A DNA stretch of 64,000 bases from assembly GCA_035048495.1 (NCBI GenBank), contig CM068547.1, positions 17,367,913-17,431,912 of the forward strand. Direction: 5' to 3'. The stretch is from Euptelea pleiosperma (taxonomy: Eukaryota > Streptophyta > Magnoliopsida > Ranunculales > Eupteleaceae). A program made the position numbers and the translations under genes. A model generated the notes under the pieces. It was given only the letters and a program-made list of their open reading frames with translations, did not search any database and was not told the DNA's origin. Below, one piece after another: positions 10,974-23,638 of this stretch. How positions within the stretch are numbered: position 1 is the stretch's first letter; each line of letters starts with the position of its first letter.

Positions 10974-12640
10974 GAATTTGGCATAGGAAGGGATCTATTT
11001 GATAGCAGATAGGTAAGATCTCTGAAAATTGCTGATCTCTTTTGTCTTGGACAAGCTTGTCCGGGAAGGGAGGCTTAATCCGACAAATAGATTTGTCCTT
11101 TGCCTGATATCGCTGCACTGGGATTGTAGATTTTGGTGTAGGCTTCGCAGCATCAGAGGTGGATTTTGAAATGTGTTCCTCTGTGCTGGGTTGAGGAATA
11201 GGAGCTGGAGATGGCTCTGACGGTTCTTTTACTCCCATATCCACAGTCTTTCCAAATCGGAGTGTGGTCACAGCTTGTACCTCTCCTTGATTTTGGGACT
11301 GGGAACCGACCTCATAAACTACGCCCTTGACATTCCCTTTAGGATTTGCAATTGGTTGGCTAGGGAAGATGCCTTTGGCTTTCTCAGCTTCTAAATTCTT
11401 GAGACGCTGCTCGAGGCGCTGCATGGACTGGGTTTGCTGAACAATAAATTGTGATAGGAGGTCTTCTAAACCCGGTTTAGGAGCAGCTTGAGCAACCAGT
11501 TCACGATTAGAGCTCATAGGGGCAGAATAATTGTAGGATTGAGGTATAGTTTGACTTAACTGCAGATTCTAGGAATTCTGATTAGGTGCCTGTTGGCCAG
11601 AGTATTGTCCTTGCTAGAATGATCAATTCTGATTAGACGGGTATTGACTCGTCTAGTTCTGACTCTGTTGGTACTGTCCCTGTTGGTATTGTCCCTGTTG
11701 GTATTGCCTGTTGGGTTGATTAAACCCAGGAGGATATGTGCTCTGCGCAGGTCTTTGCTGTGGAGCAGACTGCTGCCTCCAGGAGAAGTTAGGATGATTT
11801 CTCATATCAGGATGGTATGTTTGGCTATACGAGTTTTGTGTAGGTGGTTTAAAGGTGTTAAACGCACAAACTTCTTCTTGGAGTGGAGGGGCACATCCAT
11901 CATTTAAAGGACAATTTTCAGTAGAGTGGGAGGGCTGTAAGTAGATATTACAGGGTTCCATTAGGTTCTCTTGACCTATATTCATGACTGGGGCAGATTG
12001 GTGAACAGGCTTGTGTACAGACACAGCCAGGGCAGAGACTGACTTGGTCAACTCTTGAATGAGGGATTTGAGTTCAGGGTCAACCTTTGCTTCATTTCCC
12101 ATATTAGTTTTCAGGACCTGAGTATTTCGACTGAACTCATTGTCAATCGTCCAATGCTGGGAATTTTCACTTAATTCTCTCAAAAATTTATACACTTCAG
12201 TAGGAGTATTATGCATGAATTTTCCTTGGTACATGGACTCAACCATAGTACGGGACTCATCAGTAAGTCCCTTGTAGAAAATGTGAACCAAACTGCCTTT
12301 GTCGATACTGTGATGTGGACACTTGGTCAGATGATCCTGGAATCGTTCTCAGGCTTCATAAAATTTCTCATTGGACTTTTGTCGGAAGTCCTATATGAGT
12401 TGTTTCATTTGATTAGTACGAGTCATGGGGTAAAATTTGGACATAAATTTTCCTACAAGTTCTTTCCAACTTGTGATAGAATCTGCAGGAAGAGAGTAAA
12501 GCCAGTCCAAGGCTCTATCCTTTAGAGAGAAAGGAAAAACTCTCAGTCTAACATTGTCATCATCAAGATTCTGATTTCTAAATAGTAGGATGACATGTTG
12601 AAATTCCCTAATATGGGAATAGGGGTCTTCTCTGGGGAGG
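10882..12640 (-). pseudogene. Athila Gag (N-terminus deleted, stops)
   Basis: From 12640 downward the frame shows PYSHIREFQHVILLFRNQ, LKDRALDWLYSLP and SKFYPMTRTNQMKQLI, the retrotransposon Gag (capsid) block. It continues at 12291-11653 (GLTDESRTMVESMYQGKF) and 11517-10882. A Gln-rich segment near 11668-11712 is built of 15-bp repeats (QYQQG). The C-terminal part has IKPPFPDKLVQDKRDQQF. Stops interrupt the frame between 12390 and 12292 and again between 11653 and 11517. The N-terminus is missing because the 5' LTR fragment joins directly at about 12637-12640. The reading frame that seems to extend upstream to 13254 lies in LTR sequence. Confidence 0.85.
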
Positions 12641-14527
12641 AGGAGGAAGAAGAAGAAGGTGCCAAACCAGTCGCCGGAGAAGAGGGCGGCTGGCCGGAGA
12701 AAAAGAAGAGAAGAAGAGAGGGAAAAAAAGAAGGGGGAAGGGAACCGGCCCAGTTGCACGACCTGAAACTTGCTGCAAGAAGGAGGGCAGCAAGTTGGTA
12801 GGGAAAGAGAAGGTAGTGTGCAAATTCCAGCGAGCTTCTCGCTGGAATCAATGGCAAGAGGATAAATACGGTGTTGGTGGGGTGATGCTGCTCGTGGGGA
12901 GCTACAGATGCTACTCGTGGTGTGCTCACGGACAACCCGTGAAGGAGAAGAGGAGGGCAGCAACGTTGATGGTGAAGATGGTGGGGATCCAGCCGGAGTT
13001 GTAGGTTTGCAACTCCGGTGAAGGTGAAGGTGAAGGTGAAGAACAAGAAGGAGAAAGAGGAAAGAGAAGGGGAAAGAAGAGAGAGTTTTAGAGGGGGAGG
13101 GAACCAAAGAGAGACCCAAGGTTTCTCTCTCTTTTAAAGGGAGTAGTTTGTTGTGGGAGAGAGAAACCGTAGGAATGAAGTTGGAGATTGATGAGAAGTG
13201 GTCAAAGTTGAGCACTTCTCCCATTGGCTTGAATGTGGGCTTGTGAGAGCCCATGGGTTTATGTTGGCCACTTGCTTTGATTGGGTCATGAATCCATAGG
13301 CCTTGGGCTATTAAATGGGTAGGTCAAAGGCCATAGAGTTGGGCCAAGGAAATCGCCACATGTCGGCCAGTGAGCCACAGGGATAATGGACCGAAGGATT
13401 GGGCATGGGTCATGGGCATGGGCATGGGCTCATGGATAAGCGCCCTAATGGGCCAAATGGATATGGACCTCTTGCGAGGCCATGGGTTAGGGTGCGTTTG
13501 GCCGCCAGGGGAGAAAAATGGTAAATGAGCCCAAAACACCTTGGGCTCCAAGACGGGTTAAAAGACCGTGGGCTTCCAATTTGTTTGTGGGCCACTTGGC
13601 CATGGGGGCTGTTAGATGATGAAACTATGATAATTAGATGAGATGAGGTGGCAGTTTGACTTGATCCACAATTGGCGGACCATAGGATCTGAAAAGATCC
13701 AACGGTCAGATGAATGATCTAACGGTCGAATTGAAGATCTAACGGTAGAAGAACTATGAGAGATGGAATAAAGCTAAAGGAGAAGATCTAAGGTTAGATG
13801 ATGGAGATCGGAGGGTTAGGATGATCAATCTAAGGATCAGATGGTGAGATATAGGCAATTCGATCATGAAGAGGGGGATCGGATGGTAGATCTGGGGATC
13901 TAATGGTAGGATAAGATGATCTACTGGTTAGATATTAGAGTCTAGAGAGATGGAGAGAGAATTAGGAGAGAGGAGAGAGAAAATAATACAAAATAAAGGC
14001 AAAAGAGCTGGCGGAGGGTCATGAACCCTGATCTTCAATGTAATCTTTCGTCGGCTTCACCAATTACACGTAAGCCGTCATTTTATATCAGTTGGTGCCT
14101 TTGAATCACTTTGGCCCGTCTCTTGGTCTTCAGCTTTGCCTCTCTCTTGGTTCTTTATCTGGCTCTACGATCCTCTGACTTGACCCGTACTTGGCCGGTA
14201 TCTTCTTGTCATAGCTTGTTGAGTCGTTAAGCTTTGATATTAGGCTTTTATGGTTGATTATGGGCCTGTAAGTTTCGAAAATCACCTGATCGGGTTTCCT
14301 GTGAGAGAAAAGCACGTAATGAGACTTAATCAAAACGGCTTCATATCTAGACTATCCAAAATGCGTATATTTCATGCAAATAGTCAATTTTCATCAAAAG
14401 ATTACGCTCTACGCATTGGACGAAACTCTTACGTGAAAAAGTCGATGAAAAGACAAGTTTTACGTAGGAGAATGCGACATCGCTATAAGGATAATGGCTT
14501 AAAATAAGCACTTTTGAGCGAATATCA
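12637..14527 (-). mobile_element. Truncated 5' LTR of the minus-strand Athila element
   Basis: It aligns with 3474-5354 of the 3' LTR with few differences, then stops in a GAG/GAA tract and joins gag. About 1.84 kb of LTR, the primer site and the leader are missing. One visible difference is a segment of about 22 bases near 13195-13220 (imperfect palindrome AGAAGTGG...GCACTTCT) that the 3' LTR lacks. An inverted repeat (CCGGAGTTGTA...TGCAACTCCGG) is at 12993-13018, a CATGGG tract at 13400-13436 and a GATC-dense block at 13680-13935. Confidence 0.88.
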
Positions 14528-14532
14528 CTTCC
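14528..14532. repeat. Target-site duplication of the minus-strand Athila element (other side)
   Basis: CTTCC pairs with CTTCT at 1627-1631. Confidence 0.7.
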
Positions 14533-15129
14533 CTAGTACTTTGTTGGTATGCTAATTGTTGGGTTAGGAACACAAACCAACAGTAGCTTATATTGTGGGA
14601 AAACTCATATCCATTGCTTGACAAATCCGGTAAGTCTGGGCATATTTAAGACAGCTGATGTGCCGCACATCTGTCTAGGCTTCGGATTATCCTACGATCA
14701 ACTTGAGTTGTACTAGAACATTTGCTTTAAAGAGTGTATCCTAGTGAGAACCCAAGAGCGACAAAGTTAGTCTGGTGGGTAACAAAAATAAACCAGTGGT
14801 CTGCCCACTATCATAATATATCTCAGCCCACAAACTAACAAGATAATCCATTAAAATATCCTAATTGTTTTAGAAATAGGGTTATCATGTTTGCTTTTTG
14901 TGCATCATATGGTCTACTTCAGGTTAGTGTTCTCCTCTGACAACTTTTTGCCAAGTTTACGACTTTCTTTTTTAAGCATATGCTCGTCTAGACCCGATCC
15001 AACCGTAGATTGATTCATCTGAGAATTGTCTAACATTTTAGATTCTTCACCGGTATCATCACCTACTCTATCTCCTACCCTCCCCTCCCCTCTTCTCCCA
15101 GAGAAACTACCTTCATAGAACTGGTGACT
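14533..15129 (+). other. Internal DNA of the outer Athila element before gag
   Basis: A continuation of the leader begun at 272. No coding or regulatory feature is recognised; it leads into the gag relic. Confidence 0.5.
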
Positions 15130-16907
15130 GAACGACCTCTCATTGAGAGGTATGCGCCCATCTCTGCAAACCCACCTACTTGCATTTTACTTCCACCCAT
15201 GATGGCGGTTCAGTTTGAAATCCGACCGCACATAGTACAAATGTTGCCTACCTTTCATGGTATTCCAAAAGATGATTCGTACACTCATCTAAAGTAGTTT
15301 CTGAACATATGCACTCTCTTCAAACTTCAACACCTTGATGATGAGAGTGTCAAATTAAGAGTTTTTTCTTTTTCTCTGAAAGATAAAGCCATGGCTTGGT
15401 TTTATTCTTTGCCCGAGAATTCGATTACCACATGGGATGAACTAGCTTGAATGTTTGTATTCAAATTTTACCCCATGTCAAGGACGAACGAGATGAAGCA
15501 GATCATCCAAGACTTTCAACAAAAGTCAGATGAAAGATTCCATAAAGCGTGGGATAGGTTCCAAGACTCTATAACCAAGTGTCCCCATCATAATTTTGAC
15601 AAGGGGAATCTAGTCCACATGCTATAAAGGACTCATTAATGAATCTAGGATTCTATTAGAGTCAATGTGTGAAGGAAATTTATGTACAAGACTCCAATCG
15701 AAGCCTACATTTTCTTAGGAGAACTAGGCGAGATCTCCTAGCATTGGAATACCAATTCTGCGTGCAGTAGTAACACTCCGGTCCAACGGACTTCTATGGG
15801 CTATGAGACAAAGGGTGACCCCGAGCTACAATCCCTAATTCAGGAACTTACCAACTCGGTCTTCGCCTTTGCTGTCTCGGTCTAGAAACCTATGTATCAT
15901 TACAACTCTCTGGGATATTTCCTTCATGTCCAGGAAGAGTTCTGTACTTTTAGTACATTTCAATCTCTGATGCAGACTTCCTACAATAACTCGTATCATC
16001 TAGACACTAGGAGTCACCCTAACTTTGTTTAGGAACAACAATATGGTCCCCCGCAGCAACTGCAACAGGGTATGTATCCTTCTGAGTTTCATCAACCCAA
16101 TGGACAATATGATTGGCAGTACTCACAATCGCAGTACCAGGCATACCCAGAGACTAACTATTCTAGTCAATAGTGGACCCCTCAAGATTCTCAGAGTTAG
16201 CAAATAGTCCCAGACTCCTTTTAGTTTAATCACTTTCATACTCAGTCAGACTACAATCAAGAATTGGTACCTCAACTTCCCTTAGCCGAACCGCCACAGT
16301 CTACTACTAAACCTGGTCTAGAGAACATTCTCTCTCAATTTATCTTCCAACAATAACATTTCATGGAGAGATTGGAACACCGTCTAGGTCAGTTAGAATC
16401 TGAGAGAGAGAAAGGCAACTTCCCTAGCCAACCTATAGCCTATCTAGAAGGGAATGCCATTGCCACAATCTATGAGGGTTCACATACAACGAACCCGAAC
16501 TAGAATTTCTAGGAAGAAATAGAAGCTATACCATCACTAGATCGTGCCAGAATATTAACGAGCCAGTGTCTCCATCTTCGGTGCCCTTAAAAGCACCAAA
16601 TCCTGAACCTACCTCAGAGGAACCTACTTCCAAATCTACCTCTGATGCTTCTATCTCTGCACCTGAGGCAAACATTCTTGACACTGAGCCGTATCTAGAG
16701 GGTAGAATCCCAGTTGTCCTGGACCACCCGTTCCTCACCACCACGGATGCACACATCAGGTGTAAGGACGCGGACATGTCAACAGCATTAGGAAACCTCG
16801 AGGAAGAGGTGAATATTTTGCAACAGCCGACTGATATCGATATCATCGAAAAACTGTGTACCATTGAGAGTCTAATTCTAGACTCTCCCATGAAAAAAAT
16901 TAGATAA
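15130..16907 (+). pseudogene. Gag and partial protease of the outer Athila element (heavily decayed)
   Basis: The + strand translation, across stops, follows the Gag of the minus-strand copy. Matching blocks are LRVFSFSLKDKAMAWFYSLP (near 15355-15415), FYPMSRTNEMKQIIQDF (near 15470-15520), WDRFQDSITKCPHHNFDKGN and LENILSQFIFQQ (near 16320-16352). From 16566 a 113-residue frame holds a Pro/Ser/Thr linker fused to the protease C-terminal half (ILDTEPYLEGRIPVVLDHPF). The D-x-G-A-S active site is absent: the linker joins directly to ILDTEP, an internal deletion relative to 10973-10540. Many stops fall where Gln or Trp is expected. Confidence 0.8.
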
Positions 16908-19247
16908 GTATCAAGAACACTTTGGGCCTGACTTCAAATCGGAGTTAGCCAAATCTGGATTTACTGATCTGCTGGAGTCTGCTCTATTAAGATACATTCC
17001 TACTAAACTTAATGAGTTTGTAGCTCTACTAACCAAGGTCAAAGAAACTACTACTGCTATTCTTTTAGTTCTTACAGAGAAACTTTGATCCATTCCCACT
17101 AAACTCAATATTTTTGCGACTTTATTAACCACGGTTAGAGAACTTACTCTAACTCTATCAGTCTACACTAAAAAAGTACCTACCTATACTTCTATACCCA
17201 GAAGAAGGATAGGTTAGAAGTTTCAGCTCCACCTGAGGAGAAGGGAAGACTGATGATTCACTCAGTCTCCATGTGTTTCAATCTGGTTGTGGGTACTTAA
17301 TGTACCCCCGTCATGTCTGGCTGAAGACGTAAAACTTAGCGCTTTCAGAAAGGCAATTTCGATATTCCTAGAGTTACATGAGTCGCATGTATATATTATT
17401 GTCAATTCTCTCTGGACGTGCAAGTTCACTCATTTTGAAGATCATTAGGTACCACAAATGGTCCAATTTATGCCGAATTGGTAAAACCCTTCCTAAACCA
17501 TTGCATCATAAATTATCAATCTTTCAACATTTTATGTCCCGGTCATGAGCGCCGGAGACAGTGCTGTATTTTGGTTGGGGGTGGGTATTTACTGAACTCA
17601 TGTTTTCCCTTTTATTATGGAAAAAAAAGAGAGAGAGGGAGAGAAAGAGAAAACCTTGTGTTTTGGGTGTGATTTCATGTGATTTTTGAAAATGCCCTGA
17701 CTTGATTTTTGAAAACTACCGCTAAGTCTATTTATTGAAAAGGACGTCGATTTTGATTTGAAAAATCACTTATTAGCTCTTAGTTCAGTTTGAAAGACAA
17801 ATAGTACTACAGTGGAATGAAACTTTTATAAAACTCAGATTCAGCAAAAATTTTCATCGACGAACATCAGAATTATCCAAGGTTTAAACTATCTAAAGAT
17901 CCTAGAAGAACAATTGTGAAGACCTAAACCAGTAAGCTTTTGAGTTTTCTTAATTTTTGAGGGTTATAAATAATTCTGAGTCACAAGATGACTCTCCTTT
18001 CTTCCAGTCCCCAATTATTTCGTCGTAAGATCTCATTAATCCTTGCTTTGGTCATAGAACTTGGAGTGAATTCAAAGTCGGATTATTACAAAAGAACATT
18101 TTCTATATGAATTCAAAGTCGGATTATTACAAAAGAACATTTTCTATATCCATTCAAGACATCACAGATGAAAGTGCAAACCCTAAAAAATTATGTAGGC
18201 CATTTCTAACCAAACTGACCTTTTTAGCTTACTTAACATCTACACCGTTAGAAACCCTATTTGAGCCTTATGATGAAAACTTTTTCTTGTTAACCCATCA
18301 ACCAAAAATCAAATCTTCGAAATGAGCACAACTCAAACACCTACTTTTAAGAGGGTTAAAAGAGTTATTGGTATGATCACACCATAAAAAAAGAGAAATC
18401 AAGAAAAGAAAAGAAGACCAAATGGTTCAAGCTGAAAGGAAACATAAACATAAGAGAAAGAAAGAAAGAAAAGACACAAAAAAAGAAGGCTGAGAGAACA
18501 ATGTCAAAAAGATAAACAAGTTGGAAAAAGGAAAAGAAGGAAAGTCAAGGAAATGGTGTCACCACCCTCGGGAAAAGTTGCAAAGAACAGTGCGATATCC
18601 TCTCAGAATTTTTGAATACCTGCATATCCTTATCTTTCTAACCCTTTCCTAAGCCTCTATACAACCCTAGCAAGACCTATTTGATTCTAGGTTAGCACAA
18701 TCACCAAGTGTGGAGAATAGAGAAAAGATGAGCTATAGAGTTTGATCCGATGCTCCGAAGTGACATGACATTCCAATCATGAGATCTTTAGAAAGCCTCT
18801 AAAAATGTCCTCCCTTCATTAAAAATATATGTTTGATATTTGCTTTTTATACCAATATATATCTGCTCACATATAAGTTGAGAGAAAAAAAGAACAAAAC
18901 CATTTCTGAGTTATTCACTTTTGAGTGGTAAACAAGTGAGAATTGAGGTCGAGGCATACTGTCTTTGAGGTGATTGAAGAGTCTTTACTACTAGATAAGG
19001 GTGATGTTGATCACACACACACGCTGAGTCTTAGTAATCTTTTAGTTTAAATGTCCATCTGTAGACACGTTACATTTTACTAACTAAGCTCTAATTTGTG
19101 AATGATTTCTTGCATCCTTGAAATAAAATGACAAAACGGAGTTTTTCTGAGTAATGTGAATAAGTTTTCCAGCATATGCCAAGCCCTTCTGAGCTCACTT
19201 ATCTCGCACTAATTGCCAAGGATTAGCAATATGCTGGTTGGGGATTT
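16908..19247 (+). other. 3' region of the outer Athila element; pol deleted; purine tract at the end
   Basis: From 16908 to about 17210 are decayed frames from just after the protease. From about 17280 the sequence aligns, inverted, with 5367-7210, the region downstream of integrase in the minus copy. RT, RNase H and integrase are therefore missing by deletion. A 41-bp tandem duplication at 18068-18149 splits the small conserved ORF (17988-18325). The purine tract GGTTGGGG (19236-19243) precedes the LTR. Confidence 0.75.
17988..18325 (+). pseudogene. Second copy of the small Athila ORF, split by a 41-bp duplication
   Basis: The frame starts ATGACTCTC at 17988 after TCTGAGTCACAAG, the same context as the minus copy. 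It runs to a TGA at about 18108, then resumes in the second unit of a 41-bp duplication and ends at 18325 with STPLETLFEPYDENFFLL. Subtracting the duplication leaves a frame of about 99 codons, close to the 107 residues of 6222-6545. Function unknown. Confidence 0.45.
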
Positions 19248-20481
19248 TGATATTCGCTCAAAAGTACTAATTTTAAGCCACTATCCTTTTAGCATTGTCA
19301 CATTCTCCTACTTAAAACTTCTCTTTTCATCGACTTTTTAGCGTAAGAGTTTCTTTCATTGCGTAGAACACATTCTTTAGACGAAAATCAACTATTCGCA
19401 TGAATTAAACATATTTCAAGAAGTCAAGATGTAAAGTCGTTTTGATTAAGTCTCATTAAGTGCTTTTTCAATAGCAGAGACACCGATCAGATGATTTTGA
19501 TGGAATGCAAGCCCACAACTGACTGCCAGAGTCTAGGACTAAAGCTCAAGAGTCAATAGGTTGAAGATAAGAAGATACATGCAAAATGAATCACTCAAGC
19601 ATCTTTGGGAGAGCTAGAGAATCGAAAAAGCCTAAGAGAAGATCAAGAGAGAATGAAAGCCAAGCGTCCCGAGAAGAGACTAAGGAGATTAAAGCTTAAT
19701 CAACTAACACAAGACAAATGCTGCTTAGTTGAAAAAGCTTGCAGAAGACCAAGTCGAAGACCAGGGTTCAAGACCCTCTGCTTGCATTTTTCTCCTAATT
19801 ATCTTATTTTTTCTCTCCTCTCACCATCATTCTATCCTACGGCCAGTATTATCCCACACTTTGGCCGATCATCACTCTCCATTCCCTCCATCTAGAATCC
19901 TTGGCCAATCATCACCACACATTTCTCACCAATATCTTCACCATCCGATCATCCACTAGCTCTTCTATCCGATCAACCACTAAATTTCCATTATCACACC
20001 CATTCACCATGCGATTGCCACACGATCTACATGATAAATGGTTGTCCAAGAGAAGGTGATTTAAGCATGCATGGGTAGTGTATCCATCAAGGGCCCACCA
20101 AAATGGTTGGTCTAGATCACAAATGCATTAGAAATATTGATTTTTCAAAGCCTAAAGATTTTCTTTCGGATTTAAAAAATTTTAGAAAGATATAATTGGT
20201 TTTGATTTTTAAAAGAATTTTCTTTCATAAAAAGAATGTTTACTTTTACATAAGAGAGTTGACATGTGGTTTTGGAAACTCACAAGCATGAAACATGTTA
20301 AAAATATTTTCTTTATAAGAACAGTCCAAAACTTTGAAGAAAAAGAAAAAGAATTTTGTCTCTAAAGAACTTTCCAAAAAGCAATAAAAAGTGATCTTAA
20401 AATTAAAAAGATAGTTTTTGGAAGAAAAACATTTCTAAAAAAAGATGGATGGGCATTAACCCAGAAATGCTACTTTCTCCC

Positions 20482-20490
20482 TATAAAAGG
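20482..20490 (+). promoter_or_regulatory. TATA-like box of the outer Athila LTR
   Basis: TATAAAAGG, followed about 30 bases on by a pyrimidine-rich stretch (ATTCCCCTTAGG). This fits an LTR promoter; the start site is inferred. Confidence 0.5.
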
Positions 20491-21079
20491 CCACTCATGG
20501 CTCATTCCCCTTAGGTTCCCCTCCTCTAATTCCCATCTCTTTCTTACTTTCTCCCCTGGCACAAAAGAAAAAAAAATGGTAAAATAAAAAATTTGGCATC
20601 TCTGCCTTCCCTTCTCCATCGAATGACTCCATCATCTTCTTCTCAATACAGATCCAAGAATAATGGTTTTCTCTCCTCTTCTCCTTCTCTATCTTTTTCT
20701 TTTCCTAATCTCTTCTATTAATGCTTTTTAGTTAAATTTTTATTTGCTTTATTTATTTAAGCATTTTGAATTCAAGCATTGTAAGTTATAGTTTTTTTAA
20801 TAAATGAAGTTTACTTTGGCATTTTATTTTTTGTTATTATATATTTATTTTCTTTTATTAAACTTTTAGGTAATTTCCTTCCTATAAAAAAATATTTTAA
20901 AAATTATTTTCCACCATTCTCATCTCTCTACCATTTTCTTGCTTGCTTTTTTTAATATTACATCTCTAACCCGAGTGCGGATTCAACATTCGACATGCCA
21001 CTATACAAGTCTGTATTTTTGTAAATTTTTAAGTAAATCGAATCATTAAAAATGTGTTGAGCTAAGGGTGTTCGTCCAA

Positions 21080-23638
21080 TGATATTCGCTCAAAAGTGCT
21101 TATTTTAAGTAATTATCCTGTTAGCGTTATTGCATTCTCCCACGTTAAAATACTCTATTTATCTACTTTTCTACGTAAGAGTCTCTTTTGTTGCGTAGAA
21201 CACACTTTTCTGGACGAAATGGTATATTTGCATGCATTAAACACATTTTCGAAAGTCTAGACATGAAGTCATTCTGATAGAGTCTCATTACGCGCTTCTT
21301 CTATCGCAGGAAACCCCGATGGGACAATTCTCGAGACTTGCAAGCCCACATCGATCAGGAAAGCCCATTATCAAAGCTTAAAGAGCCCACATGCTATGAC
21401 TAGAAGATATGGGCCAAATATGGGCTGAATAAGAGGACCAAAAAGCTGGCCCAAAGAACGAAGAGAGTAGGAGAGCCAATGACCAAGAGATGGACCAAAG
21501 CGTTTAAAGCCACATGAGTCAGCAAAGAATGATGGTCGACTCTACTGGAGAAGCGTGAGGATGGTCACAGTGAAGACCAGGGTTCCAGACCCTCCGCCAG
21601 TGCTTTTTTCCATTTTTTTTGATACTTTTTCTCTCATCTCTTCTTATTCTCTCTCTCTCTTCATCTTTCGATCCTCGAATCTACTGACCTAACCCCAGAA
21701 CTCCTACCCATCGGCTCTATCTCATCTCCCTTAGCTTTCTGACCGTTGGATCTTCAATCGGACCGTTGGATCTTCAATCGGACCGTTGGATCTCTCTAGA
21801 TCCGTCGATCTACCAATCTGGGTCCCAATCAAGTCACCATCCATCCGATCGCCTTCAGAATGCCTGTCACATCATCTTGTGAGACGATGGACATCATCAG
21901 TCCATGTGGGCCAGTAGCCGGGCCCATCATTATCGACCCGCTGTCCGACCAGTTAGTGGACCCCGCGAATTTCAAAAATAATTTTAATTAAATGGGGGGT
22001 CCACTAATTGGGGAGATTCCCCATAGAAAAGTAGGTTTTTACTTTCAAAAAAGACCCTATTTCCATTAATGGAAATATGGAGCTTTATAAGAGGAGGGAG
22101 AAGGGTTCGTTCGAACCCTAATCCCCCCCCTTTCTCTTCCATTCTCTCCCCCAACTCGTTTCCCCCTTTTCCCCCTCTCTTTAGGCCGTTTTCCCCCACT
22201 TCTCCTCCGCCTTCTTCATCTTCTTCACCAAGCTATTGCCGGAGTTGCAGGCTGCAACTCCGGCCGATCAAGATACTCCTCCCCCACGTTCTCATCTCCC
22301 GAACCACTCACCATCTCCATCCTCCGTCTAAACCCCAGCCGAGATTCACCAAGAAAGAAAGAAGAAAGAAAAAAAAAAAAAAAATAGAAGAGGAATGGAA
22401 GGAGGACCGTTTGGAACCACCTCCCCACCTCCATGAGCGCCGCCACCTGCAGGTCTTAGCGCCAGCGTGCAATCTGCTCTTCCACATTCACTCAACGCCT
22501 CCACCTATTCTCTCCTCTCTTTTCCAATCTATCTCACTTCCACACGGTGGCTGCTCCTCAAGCAACCACCATTGCATCCTATCATGTTTCCAGCAAGATG
22601 GCAGCACCACCGCCACTACATGCATGCACCTCCTAGACACCACTCCAACCGGTGCAGCCTTCCTCCTATGCTCCTACCTACCGGCCACATCAGCAACGCG
22701 TGGAACCCATCTGCCTTCCGCCTAACATCAACACCCTCCACCAGCATTGCACTCATGACCTCCACCTTGCTGCCCCTCTCCGGATAGCCATCGCACCAGC
22801 GTCTGGATCGCTACCCACACCATCTCTCCTCCTTTGCTACTACTGTCGGAACCTCCAGCCGCCGTAGCACATGTCAATACTACCCCCATCTCCACTGCTA
22901 GCGTGGTTCAGCCAACCATCACATTGATCTCTTCCAAACCCTCTTGGCAATCCAGCCACCCCGTACTCAAACCAATGGGCCGAATCTCACTTAGGTTGAT
23001 CCCTTGGCAAGTGCATCCTTCTTGCACACCTTATTCCCCGTGGCATTGTTCAAGGCTGATTCTCCGTCGAATTTACACTCCATCCTCCTGGTAAGTGTCA
23101 AAGGTAAAATTTTGATCTACTTCTCTCAAGCTCTCTTTCTCTCTCTAGATTTGATTTTCTCTCTCATCTCTCTTATGTCTCTCTCTAGTTTAGTTTTTGT
23201 TTATATGCTTTCTAGTTAAAGTTGGCTGATTTGATAATGTTTTGCTTAGAAATTTGTAAGGCTCGTACTTTGATTGAATGAATAAAATTGGGTTCATTTT
23301 GGAGTTTTAGTGTTTAAATTCGAATAATTGATGCATAGGATTGTTTCTAATTCTTAGTAGTTTTTCTCTCTAAAATCACAACAAATAATGTTTTAAAGAC
23401 CATTTCAATCACCACTCTTACCCCACCATCATTTCCATATTTTCTTGATAAAAATCCGTCATTGCATGTTCATGAGTCGCGCTAACTAACCCCGAGTGCG
23501 GATCGACATCCGACACGAGCCACTGTACTACCCTGTGATTTTTTTGCAGGATTTGAGTAAAAAAGAATCGGATAATTACAAATATTATTGAGATCTAGGA
23601 GTTCCGTAACCAACGACGCGGAAAAATCCTATTTTCAT
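21080..23638 (+). mobile_element. Solo LTR (Athila-related, 2559 bp)
   Basis: TGATATTCGC...CCTATTTTCA is flanked by perfect 5-bp duplications TCCAA (21075-21079 and 23639-23643). No internal region is present, so it arose by LTR-LTR recombination. It has a GACCGTTGGATCTTCAATCG tandem repeat (about 21740-21800), a TATA-like TTTATAAGA (about 22084), and an exact inverted repeat with 12-base arms (CCGGAGTTGCAG / CTGCAACTCCGG, 1-base spacer) at 22239-22263. The Pro/Ser-rich ORFs at 22069-23219 are LTR sequence, not genes. It lies inside the 3' LTR of the outer Athila element. Confidence 0.9.
22239..22263. repeat. GGAGTTGCAG / CTGCAACTCC inverted repeat
   Basis: 12-base perfect arms with a single G between them, preceded by a CTTCTTC tract. 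Confidence 0.9.

Larger units (their letters stand above)
1632..14527 (-). mobile_element. Athila-type Ty3/gypsy element with gag-pro-RT-RH-INT, minus strand
   Basis: Read on the minus strand the order is 5' LTR fragment (14527-12637), gag, aspartic protease, RT, RNase H, integrase, a long 3' region with a small conserved ORF, purine tract and 3' LTR (5354-1632). RT wording such as MPFGLCNAPATFQRCM and VFMDDF, and integrase wording such as MSPYRLVYGKPCHLPVE, is typical of the Athila clade. The 5' LTR is truncated and fused to gag, which removes about 1.84 kb of LTR, the primer site and the start of gag. The two LTR parts that can be compared are very similar, so the copy is fairly young. Stops and a frameshift in pol make it inactive. 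It is inserted in the leader of the outer Athila element. Confidence 0.9.

Noticed and set aside
12660..13254. N-terminal extension of the gag frame
   Set aside because: This part is 5' LTR sequence fused to gag by deletion, not native Gag.
22069..23219. Pro/Ser/His-rich ORFs, 70-218 aa
   Set aside because: Inside a solo LTR with clear ends and target duplication; low complexity and no domain.
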